64,000 nucleotides of DNA from Pascua guehoae (lineage: Eukaryota; Basidiomycota; Tremellomycetes; Trichosporonales; Trichosporonaceae), in the NCBI GenBank assembly GCA_001600415.1, contig BCJX01000017.1:737005-801004 (forward strand), given 5' to 3'. The translations under genes were made by a program, and so were the position numbers. The first letter of the stretch is position 1, and every line of letters starts with the position of its first letter. The notes beneath the pieces were generated by a model. That model had not been told where the DNA came from and ran no database searches. It saw only the letters and a list, made by a program, of their open reading frames with translations. Shown in pieces: positions 14,868-26,079 of the stretch.

Positions 14868-16154
14868 GCGCACGCCGTGCGCGCAGGTCGCTGTATGGGG
14901 TCGGGGCGAGTTGGGAGGCACGAGCACGAGAGCTTACAATGGTCACGTCCGCAGTTTTGCATAGTTGCATAGATGTTATTGTATTATTGGGCACCCAGAG
15001 TGGACCGAGCAGCTTGGTCAGTGTTGCGCCGTTGCACTGTTGCAGCGACGAAAGGCAGTGCGAGGTGGGCGAAGATGAGGTGGGGAGAAGTGCCGAGGTG
15101 ACACTAACGTCGCTGTACAGTTGTGCTCTGCGAAAGTGTTTTGTACACTACGACTGCTGCTGAGAAGGCACAACACAGCTTCCAAGGTGTAAGGCGGCAG
15201 ACGACCTGGTTTCGAGGCAGGTGACTTGGTTTCGAGGCATGCTCCAGTCGTTGATATTATCAATGGATGCATCCAATGGCCAAGAGGGCAACAGTCACCG
15301 GAGGCCACTCGACTCGCCCTCTAGTAGTATGTGCCACAAGCACAACATGACTTTGATGGGCGGTATGTAGTCTACAATCCAGGCATTCTGCGTGAATCTG
15401 GCCCAGAGATCGGACACGGGATCCTCTGCCTGTCTGCCCTCTTTGACCTACACCACCCGCCATGCTCACATGCATGCAGGCAAAAAGCAAAAAAGGACTA
15501 GTGCTGGATTCCTCTCGAGCCCCTGTCGTGGTTAAGAGGCGTCAACGACTAGCGCCAAGCAGGATCTAGGCTCGGCGAGGAATCGAACACGACAACCTAC
15601 GCTTCGCTTCTAAATGGCCATATCATCGGGACTCGAAACCCCTCGACCAAGTATCAACGGTGACAGGATGCACACTCAGGCTGAATATGAGGTCTTGGCC
15701 CTGAGCACTTTTGGCTGGTTGTGGCGATCGAAGCAGAGGTTTGTGCCCTTGATTTCTCAGGTTTTTTCTCGACTTCTCCCCGCCAGAGTGGGCAATGCTG
15801 AGCTTTGTTCACGCAATACGGTGCTGCAATTTGCTATGAAGTGTGATATTCCGTGCACGCTGGCCATCTGGGGGACCCTCGTCCATGCTACCATGCAGCA
15901 TGCAGGCCTTGGGTCATTAGCAGCCAGCAGCCAGCAGCAGCTCAAGACGACCGCACAAGTGGCATGGTGGCAGCAGGCATCCATGGAAATGACGGTGACC
16001 CACGTGGCCCACGTGGATATACTCCCGCCGTACTTCTCAAAAGTCGGCCCAACCCCTCCTCCCACTCAAACCAAGCCCAACCTCGACCCCAACCCCGACC
16101 TCGACCTCAACCCAACCCCAACCTGACCTCGACCAACACCCCCACATACACACA
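14868..16154. other. Intergenic, ATP sulfurylase to mL60
   Basis: About 1.3 kb with no gene recognised. A minus-strand tRNA-like T-loop is seen near 15576-15590 but lacks a complete cloverleaf. The last 120 bp before mL60 are very C/A-rich, with repeated 'ccaacccc' and 'cctcgac' words in the promoter or 5' UTR. Confidence 0.45.
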
Positions 16155-17319
16155 ATGTTCGCCTTCCGCCCGACCTCGATTGCGTCCGGCGGCCTGCTGT
16201 GGAAGAGCCCCTTCCGGCTATCGTCGACGCGCAAGGCCAACCTGCGCAAACGCCTGAGGCGCGTCGACGGCGTGATTGCCGCCGTGGCCGAGTCGGGCGT
16301 GCAGACCAAGAGCCTCGAGCGGGGGGGGGGGTTGCCCAAGGAGAGCGAGATGCTTGCACGGGGTGAGTTGGGGGGGGGNNNNNNNNNNNNNNNNNNNNNN
16401 NNNNNNNNNNNNNNNNNNNNNNNNNNNNGGGAGAGTTGGGGTCGTTCAGAGTTGGGGTCGTTCGGGATGGGTGGTTGGTGTACTGCCCGTTCATGGGAGA
16501 GGGAGGAGCATGGTGTCTCCCACGAGGATGGGTGTGTTTTGGTGCCAAGAGGGCAGGGGTTGTGGGCGGGAAGGACGATCGTCGACGAGAAGAGACTGCT
16601 CCGTGGGAGTAGTTTGCAATTGAACGACTTGCTGCGTTTGGAGACGGGCGCAGACAAGGTGCTGGCGCGAGGACTTGGCGCAGACGGCGCAGACACAGCG
16701 CGGAGAACGACCCGCAGACGGCCCATTGAAAACAACCAAGAGGGCGCCTGAAAACACCAGCACCAAGCTGACACCACAGACAAGTACACGACCTTTGACC
16801 CAAAGGCGCCCGGCTGGCGTAAGAGCGTGCACAAGGTGCCCAAGTGGACCAAGGTGGGTGCGCTGCTGAATGTGTGGGAGCGGCCTTCGTTGTGGTGATG
16901 GTGTCGTTGGGCCGTGAGCTGTGAGGTTGGACAGTTTACGGCGTTGGCATGATGTGTTATGATTTTGGCTGCCGCTGTGGAGGTGGGGTTGGCTTTGGCT
17001 ATGACTTTGGCTATGACTTTGGCTATGGCTTTGGCTATGGCTTTGGCTATGGCTTTGGCTATGGCTTTGGCTATGACTTTCGCCACGGCTTTGGATCAGG
17101 TTGTGAGCATGGCTGGAGCTGTGCGCGGCTGTACTTTCAACTCCGGCTGGAGTATGACTGTAGACATGGCTCTACCATGGTTCTGGGCACAGCTCCCTCT
17201 CGCCAACATCTCCCCACTGCACGTCTTTTTACCCGCAAACACAGCTGTTGTGCGCACCTTGACTAGACAGCCGCTAACCCCCGCAGTTGACATTGCGCGA
17301 GAACCCCAAGGGCTTCTAA
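16155..17319 (+). CDS. MRPL31: Mitochondrial large-subunit ribosomal protein mL60 (MRPL31 family)
   Basis: Fungal-specific protein of the mitochondrial 54S subunit. Three exons: 16155-16362, 16780-16853 and 17287-17319. The encoded sequence is short and basic. It begins [20 protein letters not shown], continues with [16 protein letters not shown], and ends [19 protein letters not shown], then VPKWTK and [10 protein letters not shown], matching the family from end to end. The split codon at exon 1/2 (G|AC) restores DKYTTF exactly. The first intron contains a 50-bp assembly gap. Exon 1 includes an 11-G homopolymer (16320s) that encodes ERGGGL; a miscalled base there would shift the frame, so that stretch is the weakest part of the model. 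The second intron is unusually long for this genome and holds a 12-bp minisatellite. Confidence 0.88.
16379..16428. other. Assembly gap (50 N) in mL60 intron 1
   Basis: Fifty N preceded directly by a run of G. The size is a round number, so the true length is probably unknown. Confidence 0.98.
16991..17074 (+). repeat. 12-bp intronic minisatellite, seven units
   Basis: Seven contiguous units of GRCTTTGGCTAT (R = G or A), followed by degenerate units to about 17098, inside the second intron of the mL60 gene. Because 12 is a multiple of 3 the repeat is open in several frames, but it lies between a good donor (16854) and acceptor (17286). Confidence 0.9.
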
Positions 17320-18074
17320 TAGACCAGCATTGGCATGTACCATCATCCTCTCAGAGCGGTCGTGGACGCGGGTGTCGGTCGCGGTCGATGCCGACTTTGC
17401 GCGAATGGGTAGAGGTAGAGGGTCGGGTTCGAGGGGCCCGGCGTGTCAGATGGTGTACCTGCAGGGGTAACTAAAGGAGCGTGGGCGGGACAGTTGGAGC
17501 TGTTATTGTTGGCATGGGCTTTCCCCGTTCTGCCCTCCAAAACTGTCGACGCTTGATGGTCGGTCGATACCTGACATACGCGCCGTCGTGCTGATGGGAT
17601 GGCCGCCAAGATTTCCGCGACCCAGAGGGCACTGACGTTTGCGTCTCACCGCTCACAGTTTCGACACGCATCCGATGCTGTTGCAGGGTAGACGGCCAAA
17701 CCTAGGAATAGAGCTGTCTAGCATCTTCCATTCGGTCTCAGCGACGATGACTGAGAGCGGGATGGCAGACAGACGAGCTCGCTGCGATGGTGGTTGTGTC
17801 CGATATTCCGGCTCTCTATGCCACCTTTTCTCAAGCTGGCAAAAAAAAAAACCCGTTTCGCTTTACCTCTGTTGTATGGGGTATGGAAGTGCATCGGTAC
17901 AATGGATGCCAGAGGTCGGGATACAGACTGAATTGCTGCACATATAATTATAAACTAACGGTGGTGCACTGATGACGGGCCGGCAACCACGGTACAACAA
18001 CGACTGTCGCGGATCAGAAGACTATAGATGGCGCTCCAAAGAGTGCATGCGCTCTCACCGCCTGACCCGGTTGA
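17320..18074. other. Intergenic between converging mL60 and an unknown gene
   Basis: Nothing coding recognised in about 750 bp. A 10-A run occurs at about 17842-17851 and an AT-rich patch (tataattataaacta) near 17942. Confidence 0.5.
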
Positions 18075-21000
18075 TCAATAGGTGCCGCGGTGTCCGTTCG
18101 GTCCGTTAGGGTGGGACTGCGACAAGCCCATCCACGAAGTGTGGTGTGCTAGTGGCATGACGGGAACGTGAGGGAGAGGGGCGACGGAGGTGTACTGCAG
18201 CGAGTCGACGGCGGGCGACTGAGTGTGCGCGAGGGGCACATATACTGCGCCATTGGGGGCCGCTACGGCATAGTCGGGTGGGGGCGGCAGCGCGTAGTCG
18301 GGTGGGGGTGGTGCAGCGCGCTGGGGGTTTACGACGTAGTCGGGAGGTGGCGGGCGTGAGCGCCACCGGGAGACGGGAATGACATGGGAACTCGCACTGG
18401 CGCCGAGGCGGGATTCGAATGAGCCGCGCGGGGGGCTCGAGTGGTTGGACTCGAGGGAGTTGGGGTGGGGGTAGCTCGGCTGAGGCGTGTAGGCCCGGCT
18501 CGAGCGCTGCTGGTGGAGACTTGTTCGGCTCGAGTGGCCCTGCTGGCTCGAATGGCTCGGACGCGACTGGTGGTTTTGATGGCTCGGGTGGTTTTGGCTC
18601 TGATGGGCGTGATGGCTCTGGCGGCTTTGGTTGCTGCCTTCACGGCTCATGCTCGCACTCGCACCGTGCCTTCGGCGTTCGTCCGAGGTACGGCGCGCTT
18701 GTGTTTCTTGCGCCACAGCGCCGGCCGTTAAGGTCGCGAGCGTTGCTGCGTGTGCGTCGCGCTCCGCTGCCGACGGTCGCGTCAGAGCGGGCGCTGACTT
18801 GAGAGAGTCAGCGGGACTCGATCGCGCACAGTCCACGGCTGAAACTCACGTCGTCGTAGGCCTTGAGCAGCCATGCAACGAGGCACTGAATCACACTGGG
18901 GTCACGCGAGTCGTACATCATGTGGGGCGAGACAGTGCAGCGTGTGCGCGCATCATTCTGCACGGTGAGGTCGAGTCATGCAGAGTGTATTTGTTCCCAC
19001 TCACAAATTCGCCAAAGGCCCAGTACTTTATTGTGGTAACAATAAAAAACTTTGCCCCGTTGGTCTGGCATTCATCGTAAATCTGTGCGGGTAAGCGACT
19101 CGGTTCCGTCCGACAATGGGTTGATGTTTACTCACCTGAGCCTGAAGGAGGTTTGCTTGATCGCTCGACTTGCCTGGATCGGTGAGGCGCGCGTGCTTCC
19201 ATTCCCGGTTCGGGTCTGTAAATGCCTTCATAACTGAACCCGAGACAATCGACTGCGGCCTAACGGCGACGACGATGCGGCGATCCTTCATGTCGTGGAG
19301 ATTGCAGAGAGCGAGCGTCCCAAATCCATCGTGGAGCGCTGGTTCGCCGCACGCCGCAACGTTGGAGAGGAGATGAAATGTGAATGCTTGCCCATTTGCA
19401 CGCAGCATGTGGAGGACACTCAGTGCCGTTTCGAGCACGCACGCGGACAGCCACGAGAAAAGGCCGTTGTCTGACGCGTTGTCGTTCTCGTTGCGGTAGA
19501 CCTGAGTCTCAAAACCCTCGGCCGCCAGGGCAAAAATTCTGACCGTTAGCGCCCTTGTTCTTTGTTTTGAGCTTGTCCTGTTCTGTCCTCACCCCTTGCC
19601 CCATTGCTCGGTACGGTGCTTCTTGACGGGGATATGGATCGCCATATCTGATATCAGCCATGTCTGTGCCTGCATCGACGCGCCTCCGAACAACACTTAC
19701 AGCTTTGTATGTCCTTGCGCCACTTGGTAGCATCTCTAGCCTTCCAGTCGTGAAGAGGGCGGCCCGGTTGACCATACTGAGCTTCCGCCGCTTGGAACCG
19801 ATAGAGCCATTCATACCCCATGGCCAGGAGTCTTTGGTAGGCCGAAGGTCGCAGAGTGTCTTCCGGGACAAAGCAGCTTGCAACAGGAGCAATCTCGGGC
19901 CATGAGGTCCACTTGCGCATGCGAGCGTGGCGGAGGTACTCGAAAAGGTTGTCGGGTGGCACTGGGACCCGGGGTGGTGGAGTGTCGGGGCTGTGTGGGT
20001 CGAAGCCCCTGACGACACCGTAGATCGCGCGGCTCGAAGCACGCCCCGACTCTGCGCCTGCGTGCGCTGCGTTCAGTGCGCTGTTGCTGAGACGGTGGCT
20101 GAGACGCCGGCTCCGAGAGCTGCCGTCCACCACAGCCTGAGTGGACCAGTGGGTGGATGGCGCAGGTGAAACGCCATTGCCTGGTGCGTTCAAGCCCATG
20201 CTCGAGCTGGAACGATGTAACGTCCCCGACGTATGGGCAGTCCGGGTTGCCCGTGGAACCCGTGGAGCGCGCTCACTGGAAACGGGTGCGCTTGAAGCAA
20301 ACTGTGCTGCGAGGTTGCCCCGTGAGCTGGAGTTGCGAAGGGCAGGGCGCACGTCGCCACTCCCGATCAGGCGGTGCATCGGTGTGCTGCGGCCATGGCC
20401 CTTGAAGATCTCGCGGTCCTCGCCATTAGGGCCGACCTGGTGATCCCACGCCGAGCATGAGCACGATTGTTCCTGGTCGGCCGATTCGTGAGTGTGGTTG
20501 TGGTGGGGATGGTGGCGGTGACCCGAGTGGGGATTGTCGCTAGTCGCCGCTCTGTTCGTCTTGCCCGGCCCAGGAGTTGCTGGGCGCTTCAACAATTGGG
20601 ACTGTTCTGATGGCCCGTGGTTTGGTTCGGGGCTGATGCAGTCACGGAGGTTTTCAAAGGACACGCGTGTCCGCAAGCCTGGCGTACCCGGCCGAAGGGC
20701 GCTGTCGACCGAGAGACGGTTGCGAGAGCGATTGTTGGCCGCCTCGTAAATGGGAAACCGCTCGCCGTCTTGTTCCCAAGCGTGCTGGGCACGTTGACTC
20801 TGTGAAGGCTGAGCAGAAGAAGATCGCTGATGCCCGTTCCCGCCATGTGAACTGGACCCGCGGTGGATAGTACCGTTTGCTGATGGCTTGGAGGGGGCGG
20901 TCTGTTGGCTCTGTGAAGTCTGAGCAGAAGCAGACCGGTGATGCCCGCCCTCGCGGTGTGAACTCGAGCCGCGGGCCGAGGTGCCATTTGCTGATGGCAT

Positions 21001-21576
21001 GGTAGTGGTCGTTCGGGAGGTGGTTGGAATGGTGTTGGGGTTGGCGTTGTGGCCATTTGAATATATAGCCTGACTCGTGGTCGCGACTTCATAGTGGGTG
21101 TGTCCATTGGCCTGTCCGGTGCTGCAGAGGTGTGAACATGGGAATGCAACGCTCATGCACTAGCATTTCACTTACACAGGTGCCGAGGAGTGGCGGACGT
21201 GCTGCTGGTGTTGTTGACGGACACGGGAGAGGGGGTCGCGCGAGGCGGAGGCTGATGCGCCACTTGGGTCGGGCGCTTGGTGGCGCGGCGCATGGTTCTG
21301 TTCCGCTGGCGGGGTGGGGGATGACGCACGCCCGTTTGTCACTGGTACCGACAGGTATCCGTTGACGGTGTAGGACGCAGAACGCTGGTGCCCACGCGAT
21401 GTTGTCGGGCCGTTGGATGCCGCATGGCCGTTTGCCTCGGGGAGGTTTTGGCTGGATGAGCGACCGAGCCGGGATCTAGACGACGGGTCGGGGGCATAGC
21501 CTGGAGGAAAGGGGACGTTCCACAGCGACGGGGGCAATGGAGAGCCGCCGCGGCGGGAGTCGAGTTCACTTGTCAT
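18075..21576 (-). CDS. Uncharacterised large disordered protein with a folded C-terminal module
   Basis: Not recognised by name. Seven exons are supported by GT-AG joins that keep frame. The start chosen is MTSELDSRRGGS at 21576; the frame stays open to a Met at 22014, so a longer N-terminus is possible. The first about 600 residues are low-complexity, rich in Ser/His/Pro, with repeated SSSH.GGHQRSSSAQ-type motifs and a His cluster (HSGHRHHPHHNHTH). A folded segment follows from about VPPDNLFEYLRHARMRKW through LAMGYEWLYRFQAAEAQYG and MAIHIPVKKHRTEQWGKGI. It continues through DNGLFSWLSACVLETALSVL, GAKFFIVTTIKYWAFGEF and DPSVIQCLVAWLLKAYDD. A second Ser/His/Pro-rich tail (SHQNHQSRPSHSSQQGHSS, PPPDYAL repeats) ends at 18075. 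The C-terminal module resembles those of other anonymous basidiomycete proteins as I remember them; its function is unknown. Confidence 0.72.
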
Positions 21577-24500
21577 TGAGTGATCGTGGGTGTTGTTGGG
21601 TGGCAAGGTTGGGAGGGTGATCGGTATAAACCAATGATATGGGGTGAAGAGATGTTTCGAGACAAGTGATTGTGGAGTGTGGTTGGGTGCGAGGGTGGTG
21701 ACAGACGCGATCGGCGGGCGTTTGGTGAGGGACAGTGTGTACCCTGGTGGAGCGAATGGCCCTTTGCCACCTGCTGATGGATCGGGTTGTGGCACCTGCT
21801 CGTGGAGCAGAGGATGGGGAGAGTGGCTGGGGGTTGGAGGTGTTGGACTGGGTGGTGGGTTGTAAAAGGGTGGGGACTCTAGAGTCCTCAGCGCAGGCGT
21901 CGCTTCTTGTACCTGCTCAAGGACGAGCGAGCTGGGCTTTGTGGCAGCCTTTGGGGTGACCTCGAAATGTTTGTTATTGTTACGAACGAGGTTCTTTTGA
22001 GATCTGAACGCCAAAAGCCGGGTCGGGGATCGCCCGCTTCGTCACTGGGGGGTCCTTTGCACAACGATCGGAGTAGTGCCAAGCGTGAGGATGGACACGG
22101 TTCCTCGTAAGGGGTCCCGAAACACGTTGCAAGCGGCTGCGAGGGGGAAATCAAGTGTGGAGAGCGTAGGATGTGATGAGAAGGACGGGGGCCGAGGTCG
22201 GGGAGGAGGCAGTCGGACTGCTTCTTTTGCTCGTGCTCTGATGGCGCTGTTGGTGATAGGCCTTTTGTTTGGGGCTGTAGCTTGCTTGGGATGTGCTCGT
22301 GCGTGCCCGAGCCCGTGGCGAGCGGCTAGCCACAAGCGACGCGGTTGAGAGATGTCGGGGATATGGATGATGAAAATTCCGCGCACCAGTGGAGAACCGT
22401 TACCCGAACACGACGGGAATCATGGGGTTACGCAGAGATATGCTGGAATGCGGGGTGTTGGCGGATGTGAGTCGGGGGCGTGGTTGCAAGGGTCGGTGCG
22501 CGAAAGCCACCACAAATAGAGGTAGTGTCAAGTGTCGCTACGAGTGTCGCTACGAGTGTCGCTACGAGTGTCGAGTGTCGAGTGTCAAGGGGGAAGGGTG
22601 ACAGTAAAGGTGTTAGAAATGACGTGGTGCTCAACCGCACGTTGCCGCTCGGTGCCGAACCTGATTACTCGTTGGCCTGTGCGAGAATGGCGGTCGGCTT
22701 GCCCACAATAGCTTGCTGTCGTTGAGGAGGCGGCCACAGATCTGTACTGGCCCCTGCGAGTTCGGGTGGCAGTAGCCGTTCTCTGCTGGCGCGTTGGTAT
22801 TTGTTCTGGTAGTGCCAAGTCGCTAGAGCCAACGGCTCGGAACAGGTAAACGTCGATGGAGGGAAGGGGAAAGGGCGGAGAGAGAAGAGCCGGCGGGTGT
22901 GCAACTGGGAAACCTCGTCGACGTCAGAGAAGACATACGCCAAGGGACGGAACAGTGGCGGCCGGTGGCGCACATGTACCCGACCCCAAGATGCCCAGCA
23001 TGTCCAGGTGGCAGCGTGCGGCCGCGGGACAATGGCCGAGGGCCGAGCGACGATCTTGCTGGGATAGTGGGATGGAACACCCCGATCCGCACTGGTAACA
23101 CGATGCAGACAGGATGCAGGATCATGCAGGGAGGAGCCTATGCCAAAACGCGCCAACGTGGTTGTCTGGTCGGCTGCTGCATGCTGCTCGTGCTGGCGAC
23201 AAAGATATCGGCTGCGCCGGCTCCAAAAGTCACAATGCCCGCGAATGACTCACGACACACGTCCTTCCTTCGTCACTGGTCGCTTGTACGGGGCCAGTGG
23301 GACACACGCGAATAAGCACAGACGTGTAGAGCAGTGAATTGGGCACTGATAGACGGTGGCTCAACGTTGTGCTCTGCCCCTGTCGTTCAGGCTTGCAAGC
23401 TTCTTTCACTCGCACGGCCTTGTGGTGAAGATGGTGCCCGGACGAGGGCGTAAGAAAAGTTGTGACGGCGTCTGTCGGTCTGTGAGTACGGATATTGGGC
23501 GGGCAGGTGGGTTTAGGCAAAAGTGTAAAGTGGCAGACGTTGGACAGAGTGGAAAAGAAGAGGGGCGCCATGATGCACGTACCGTTGTGTAAAAAGAGGT
23601 GCTGGCTAGCTGCAAGCTGTCGTGTTCACAGTCGGGCCCCAAGGGGAAGTGTGAGTGTGCACGCGCAGGCACGCACAGGCACAGGGGGGGTTATGCCCGT
23701 GGCGTTCGAGTGGCATGAAAGGAGTACGCTGCACACGCGCGCGCTGTATAACCACAGACGCGTGACGGCGACAAGGACGCGCGGACGCGACCGGAATGTG
23801 GGGTACGCTGGACAGTCGGCTAGGCGCAACTCGACAGCTCAACAGCCCGTCATGGTTTGCAAAGCGCAGGCCTTGAAGAGCAGATAACCCTGGTTTACTG
23901 CTGTTGGTCTCGGCGCCCGAGCCGGGTCTGCCGCGTTGCCGACCGTGGCACATGACATTGTGCGCGTATTTGTCCACATCCATTGGTCTTTCAGTTGGAC
24001 CAACTCTAGGACTCGCCACGCACGGATCCTCTGTCTCACGCGCGGCCTTTGTCGCTTGTGGACGTCCTTTGAGAGCGGGTAAATTATTGTCGTCGCCTCA
24101 TGGTGTTGGTTTGGACACTGGCCGTCACCGCGCACGGATCATGCAAACGTACCCTCCATGACGTTTGTCGGTTGCTGTTTATCCATGGCCCATGGACGGG
24201 GTTGGGACGACTTGAAATTGTCCGCGCGCGCAGTGGTTTTCGTGCTTCTGAGGACACAGGTCAAAGGAGGTCCGTGTACTCTTGTATGCCCTGAAACGGC
24301 GGATACTGCGATACCAGTTGTCCACCAGTTGTCACAACCACATGCCATTCATGCTGCGGTCTACAGCACGTACGGCACACTGGTCCGTGTCCCCCGCCAC
24401 ACGCGCGCCACAGTCCGCCACATGCCACAACCACGGCCATACGCACCACGTTTGCCACAGGCACCGCGCGGCCACGCGCCACAGTCGTGCCGTGGTTAAA

Positions 24501-24879
24501 ACCGTTCGACCCAGACCCAGTTCATCAACTCCGTTAGGCACGTAGCACGCAGCACCCAGCACCCAGTACCCAGCACGCGGTCAAGTCGAGGCGCATTAAA
24601 AAGGTCTCAAGCCCGGTGAGTCTACTGTCCCTCGAGTCCCCAAGATCGGGCCCACCGCGGGGTGTAAGACAAGCAAGTCCTTTGTGCACGGTGATCCTCT
24701 CCCTGTGACGATTCGGTTGGTCTTGGCATATTGGCATGACTGCGACCTCGGCACGCTTTAGGCGACAGTACCGGCATAGCCGGCACAAGCGAGGACGAGG
24801 AGACTCGCTGACGCGCAGTCATTATTACACTTTTACTTTGGAAACACATTCGGAATCGACCACCCACCCACGCCATACC
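21577..24879. other. Long intergenic region upstream of two divergent genes
   Basis: About 3.3 kb. 21577-22014 could be N-terminal coding sequence or 5' UTR of the neighbouring minus-strand gene. The rest has no recognisable gene. It includes a short tandem repeat at 22531-22587 and a CCACA/GCCAC-rich stretch around 24330-24490. Several dispersed 'cacgcgcg' blocks also occur. No tRNA or other structured RNA was identified. Confidence 0.45.
22531..22587 (+). repeat. Tandem repeat, AGTGTCGCTACG units
   Basis: Three exact 12-bp units AGTGTCGCTACG from 22531, followed by three 7-bp derivatives of the same word (AGTGTCG, AGTGTCG, AGTGTCA). Confidence 0.85.
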
Positions 24880-25785
24880 ATGACGATCGACGCCTCGAAG
24901 CGTCTTCTCACGTTTGCCAAGGGCCACGGACTAGGCAACGACTTTGTGATCCTTGTCGACGAGCACGGCCTCGTGCACCTGTCCATATCCGACATCCGAG
25001 CTCTCTGTGACCGCCGCCTCGGCATTGGCGGAGACGGTGTGCTGCGCGCGGTGCGCGCCGCCCACGTGCCCGAGTGGACGGGCGACCCCACGCTGTGGTT
25101 CATGGACTACCGGAACGCGGACGGCTCGGTGGCCGAAATGTGCGGTAACGGCCTGCGCGTGTTTGTGCGCTACCTCGTCGACTTTGGGTACATGCCCGCG
25201 CGCGCAGAGGTGGCCACACGCGCTGGCGTGCGCGCTACCCGGGCCCTCGAGGGGGACGTGAGTATAGAGGCCGGGATACCGCGGTTTCGCGACCCGGTGG
25301 TCGTCGAGCTCTCTGGGCGGCGGTGGCCCGCGACAAACGTCGACCTGGGCAACCCACACGCCGTCGTCCTTGTTGCCCCGGACGAGCTCGCCGCCCTCGA
25401 CCTCGCCAAACCCACCTGGGAACCGCGAAGTGCCTCTCCGAACGGGACCAACGTCGAGTTCGTCGCGCCCCCGACCCCAACCGGAGAGAGCCCACACGAC
25501 AACGAGATCAACATGCGCGTCCACGAGCGCGGGAGCGGCGAGACGCTCAGCTGCGGCACGGGCATTGTCGCGTCCGCCGCTGCTTTCGCCACCAGCCAAG
25601 GGAAAGACCACGGCACGTACACTGTACACACGCCTGGGGGCACGGCGAGCGTCGAGCTCCGCCGGGGCAAACCCGCTGTCCTGACCGCACCGGCGGTCAT
25701 TACGTTCACGGGAACGGTTAGCCTCGCTCAGCTCCGTGACGGCGGGGCGGGGCTGCGTGGGACAATCGGGACAAGGCTGGGGTAG
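24880..25785 (+). CDS. dapF: Diaminopimelate epimerase, bacterial type (DapF)
   Basis: Bacterial DapF interconverts LL- and meso-diaminopimelate in lysine and peptidoglycan synthesis. One uninterrupted exon of 301 residues begins MTIDASKRLLTFAKGHGLGN. The fold's hallmark motifs are all present: KGHGLGNDFVIL, DRRLGIGGDGVL, FMDYRNADGSVAEMCGNGLR (Cys88), NVDLGNPHAVV, and MRVHERGSGETLSCGTGIV (Cys225). Cys88 and Cys225 correspond to the two catalytic thiols of the family, so an active enzyme is plausible. The wording resembles actinobacterial DapF most closely, as far as I can judge from memory. Fungi make lysine through alpha-aminoadipate and have no known need for meso-DAP. It has no introns in an intron-dense genome, which fits horizontal acquisition. 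A tRNA-Thr lies 209 bp downstream. The physiological substrate in this host is unknown; an amino-acid racemase-like role is possible. Confidence 0.92.
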   Translation: MTIDASKRLLTFAKGHGLGNDFVILVDEHGLVHLSISDIRALCDRRLGIGGDGVLRAVRAAHVPEWTGDPTLWFMDYRNADGSVAEMCGNGLRVFVRYLVDFGYMPARAEVATRAGVRATRALEGDVSIEAGIPRFRDPVVVELSGRRWPATNVDLGNPHAVVLVAPDELAALDLAKPTWEPRSASPNGTNVEFVAPPTPTGESPHDNEINMRVHERGSGETLSCGTGIVASAAAFATSQGKDHGTYTVHTPGGTASVELRRGKPAVLTAPAVITFTGTVSLAQLRDGGAGLRGTIGTRLG

Positions 25786-25994
25786 ATCTCATACGAGTAC
25801 TGTAATGTGGCACTCTTCGTTTGTTACCAGCCTAAACATCCGCCATAGATACAGAGGCAGAAGTTGCGGAATCAAATCATCTTCCTTAGCTCCTGCATCC
25901 ACAACACCCCAAACCGAGATATCACGAGGCGGACGTCTGCCCGACATGAGAGGACGTGCTCCACTACACCCTCCTCAGAGTGATATCAATAACA

Positions 25995-26066
25995 TCCTCC
26001 TTAGCTCAGTTGGTAGAGCGCGACACTAGTAATGTCGAGGTCAGTCGTTCGAGTCGGCTAGGAGGA
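25995..26066 (+). tRNA. tRNA-Thr, anticodon AGU
   Basis: A complete 72-nt cloverleaf without intron. The acceptor stem is TCCTCCT/AGGAGGA, the D-arm GCTC-AGTTGGTA-GAGC, the anticodon stem CGACA/TGTCG with loop CTAGTAA (anticodon AGT), and the T-arm AGTCG-TTCGAGT-CGGCT (with a G-U wobble). Intragenic A and B boxes are intact, and a 12-T run follows at once as Pol III terminator. Confidence 0.95.
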
Positions 26067-26067
26067 A

Positions 26068-26079
26068 TTTTTTTTTTTT
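26068..26079 (+). terminator. RNA polymerase III T-run terminator of tRNA-Thr
   Basis: Twelve consecutive T beginning two bases after the tRNA 3' end, followed by a G and five more T. Confidence 0.85.

Noticed and set aside
15576..15640. Minus-strand tRNA-like T-loop (TTCGATTCC) and a second TTCGAGTCCC nearby
   Set aside because: No 5-bp T-stem or matching acceptor and D-arm could be built. A 7-bp TGTCGTG/CACGACA pairing exists but does not fit a cloverleaf. At most a decayed tRNA.
16037..17086. 349-codon minus-strand frame with AIAKAIAK repeats
   Set aside because: It runs through the N gap and the intronic minisatellite opposite mL60; the apparent repeat protein is a reading of simple DNA repeats.
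24931..25709. Two minus-strand frames opposite dapF
   Set aside because: Compositional shadows of a GC-rich gene.
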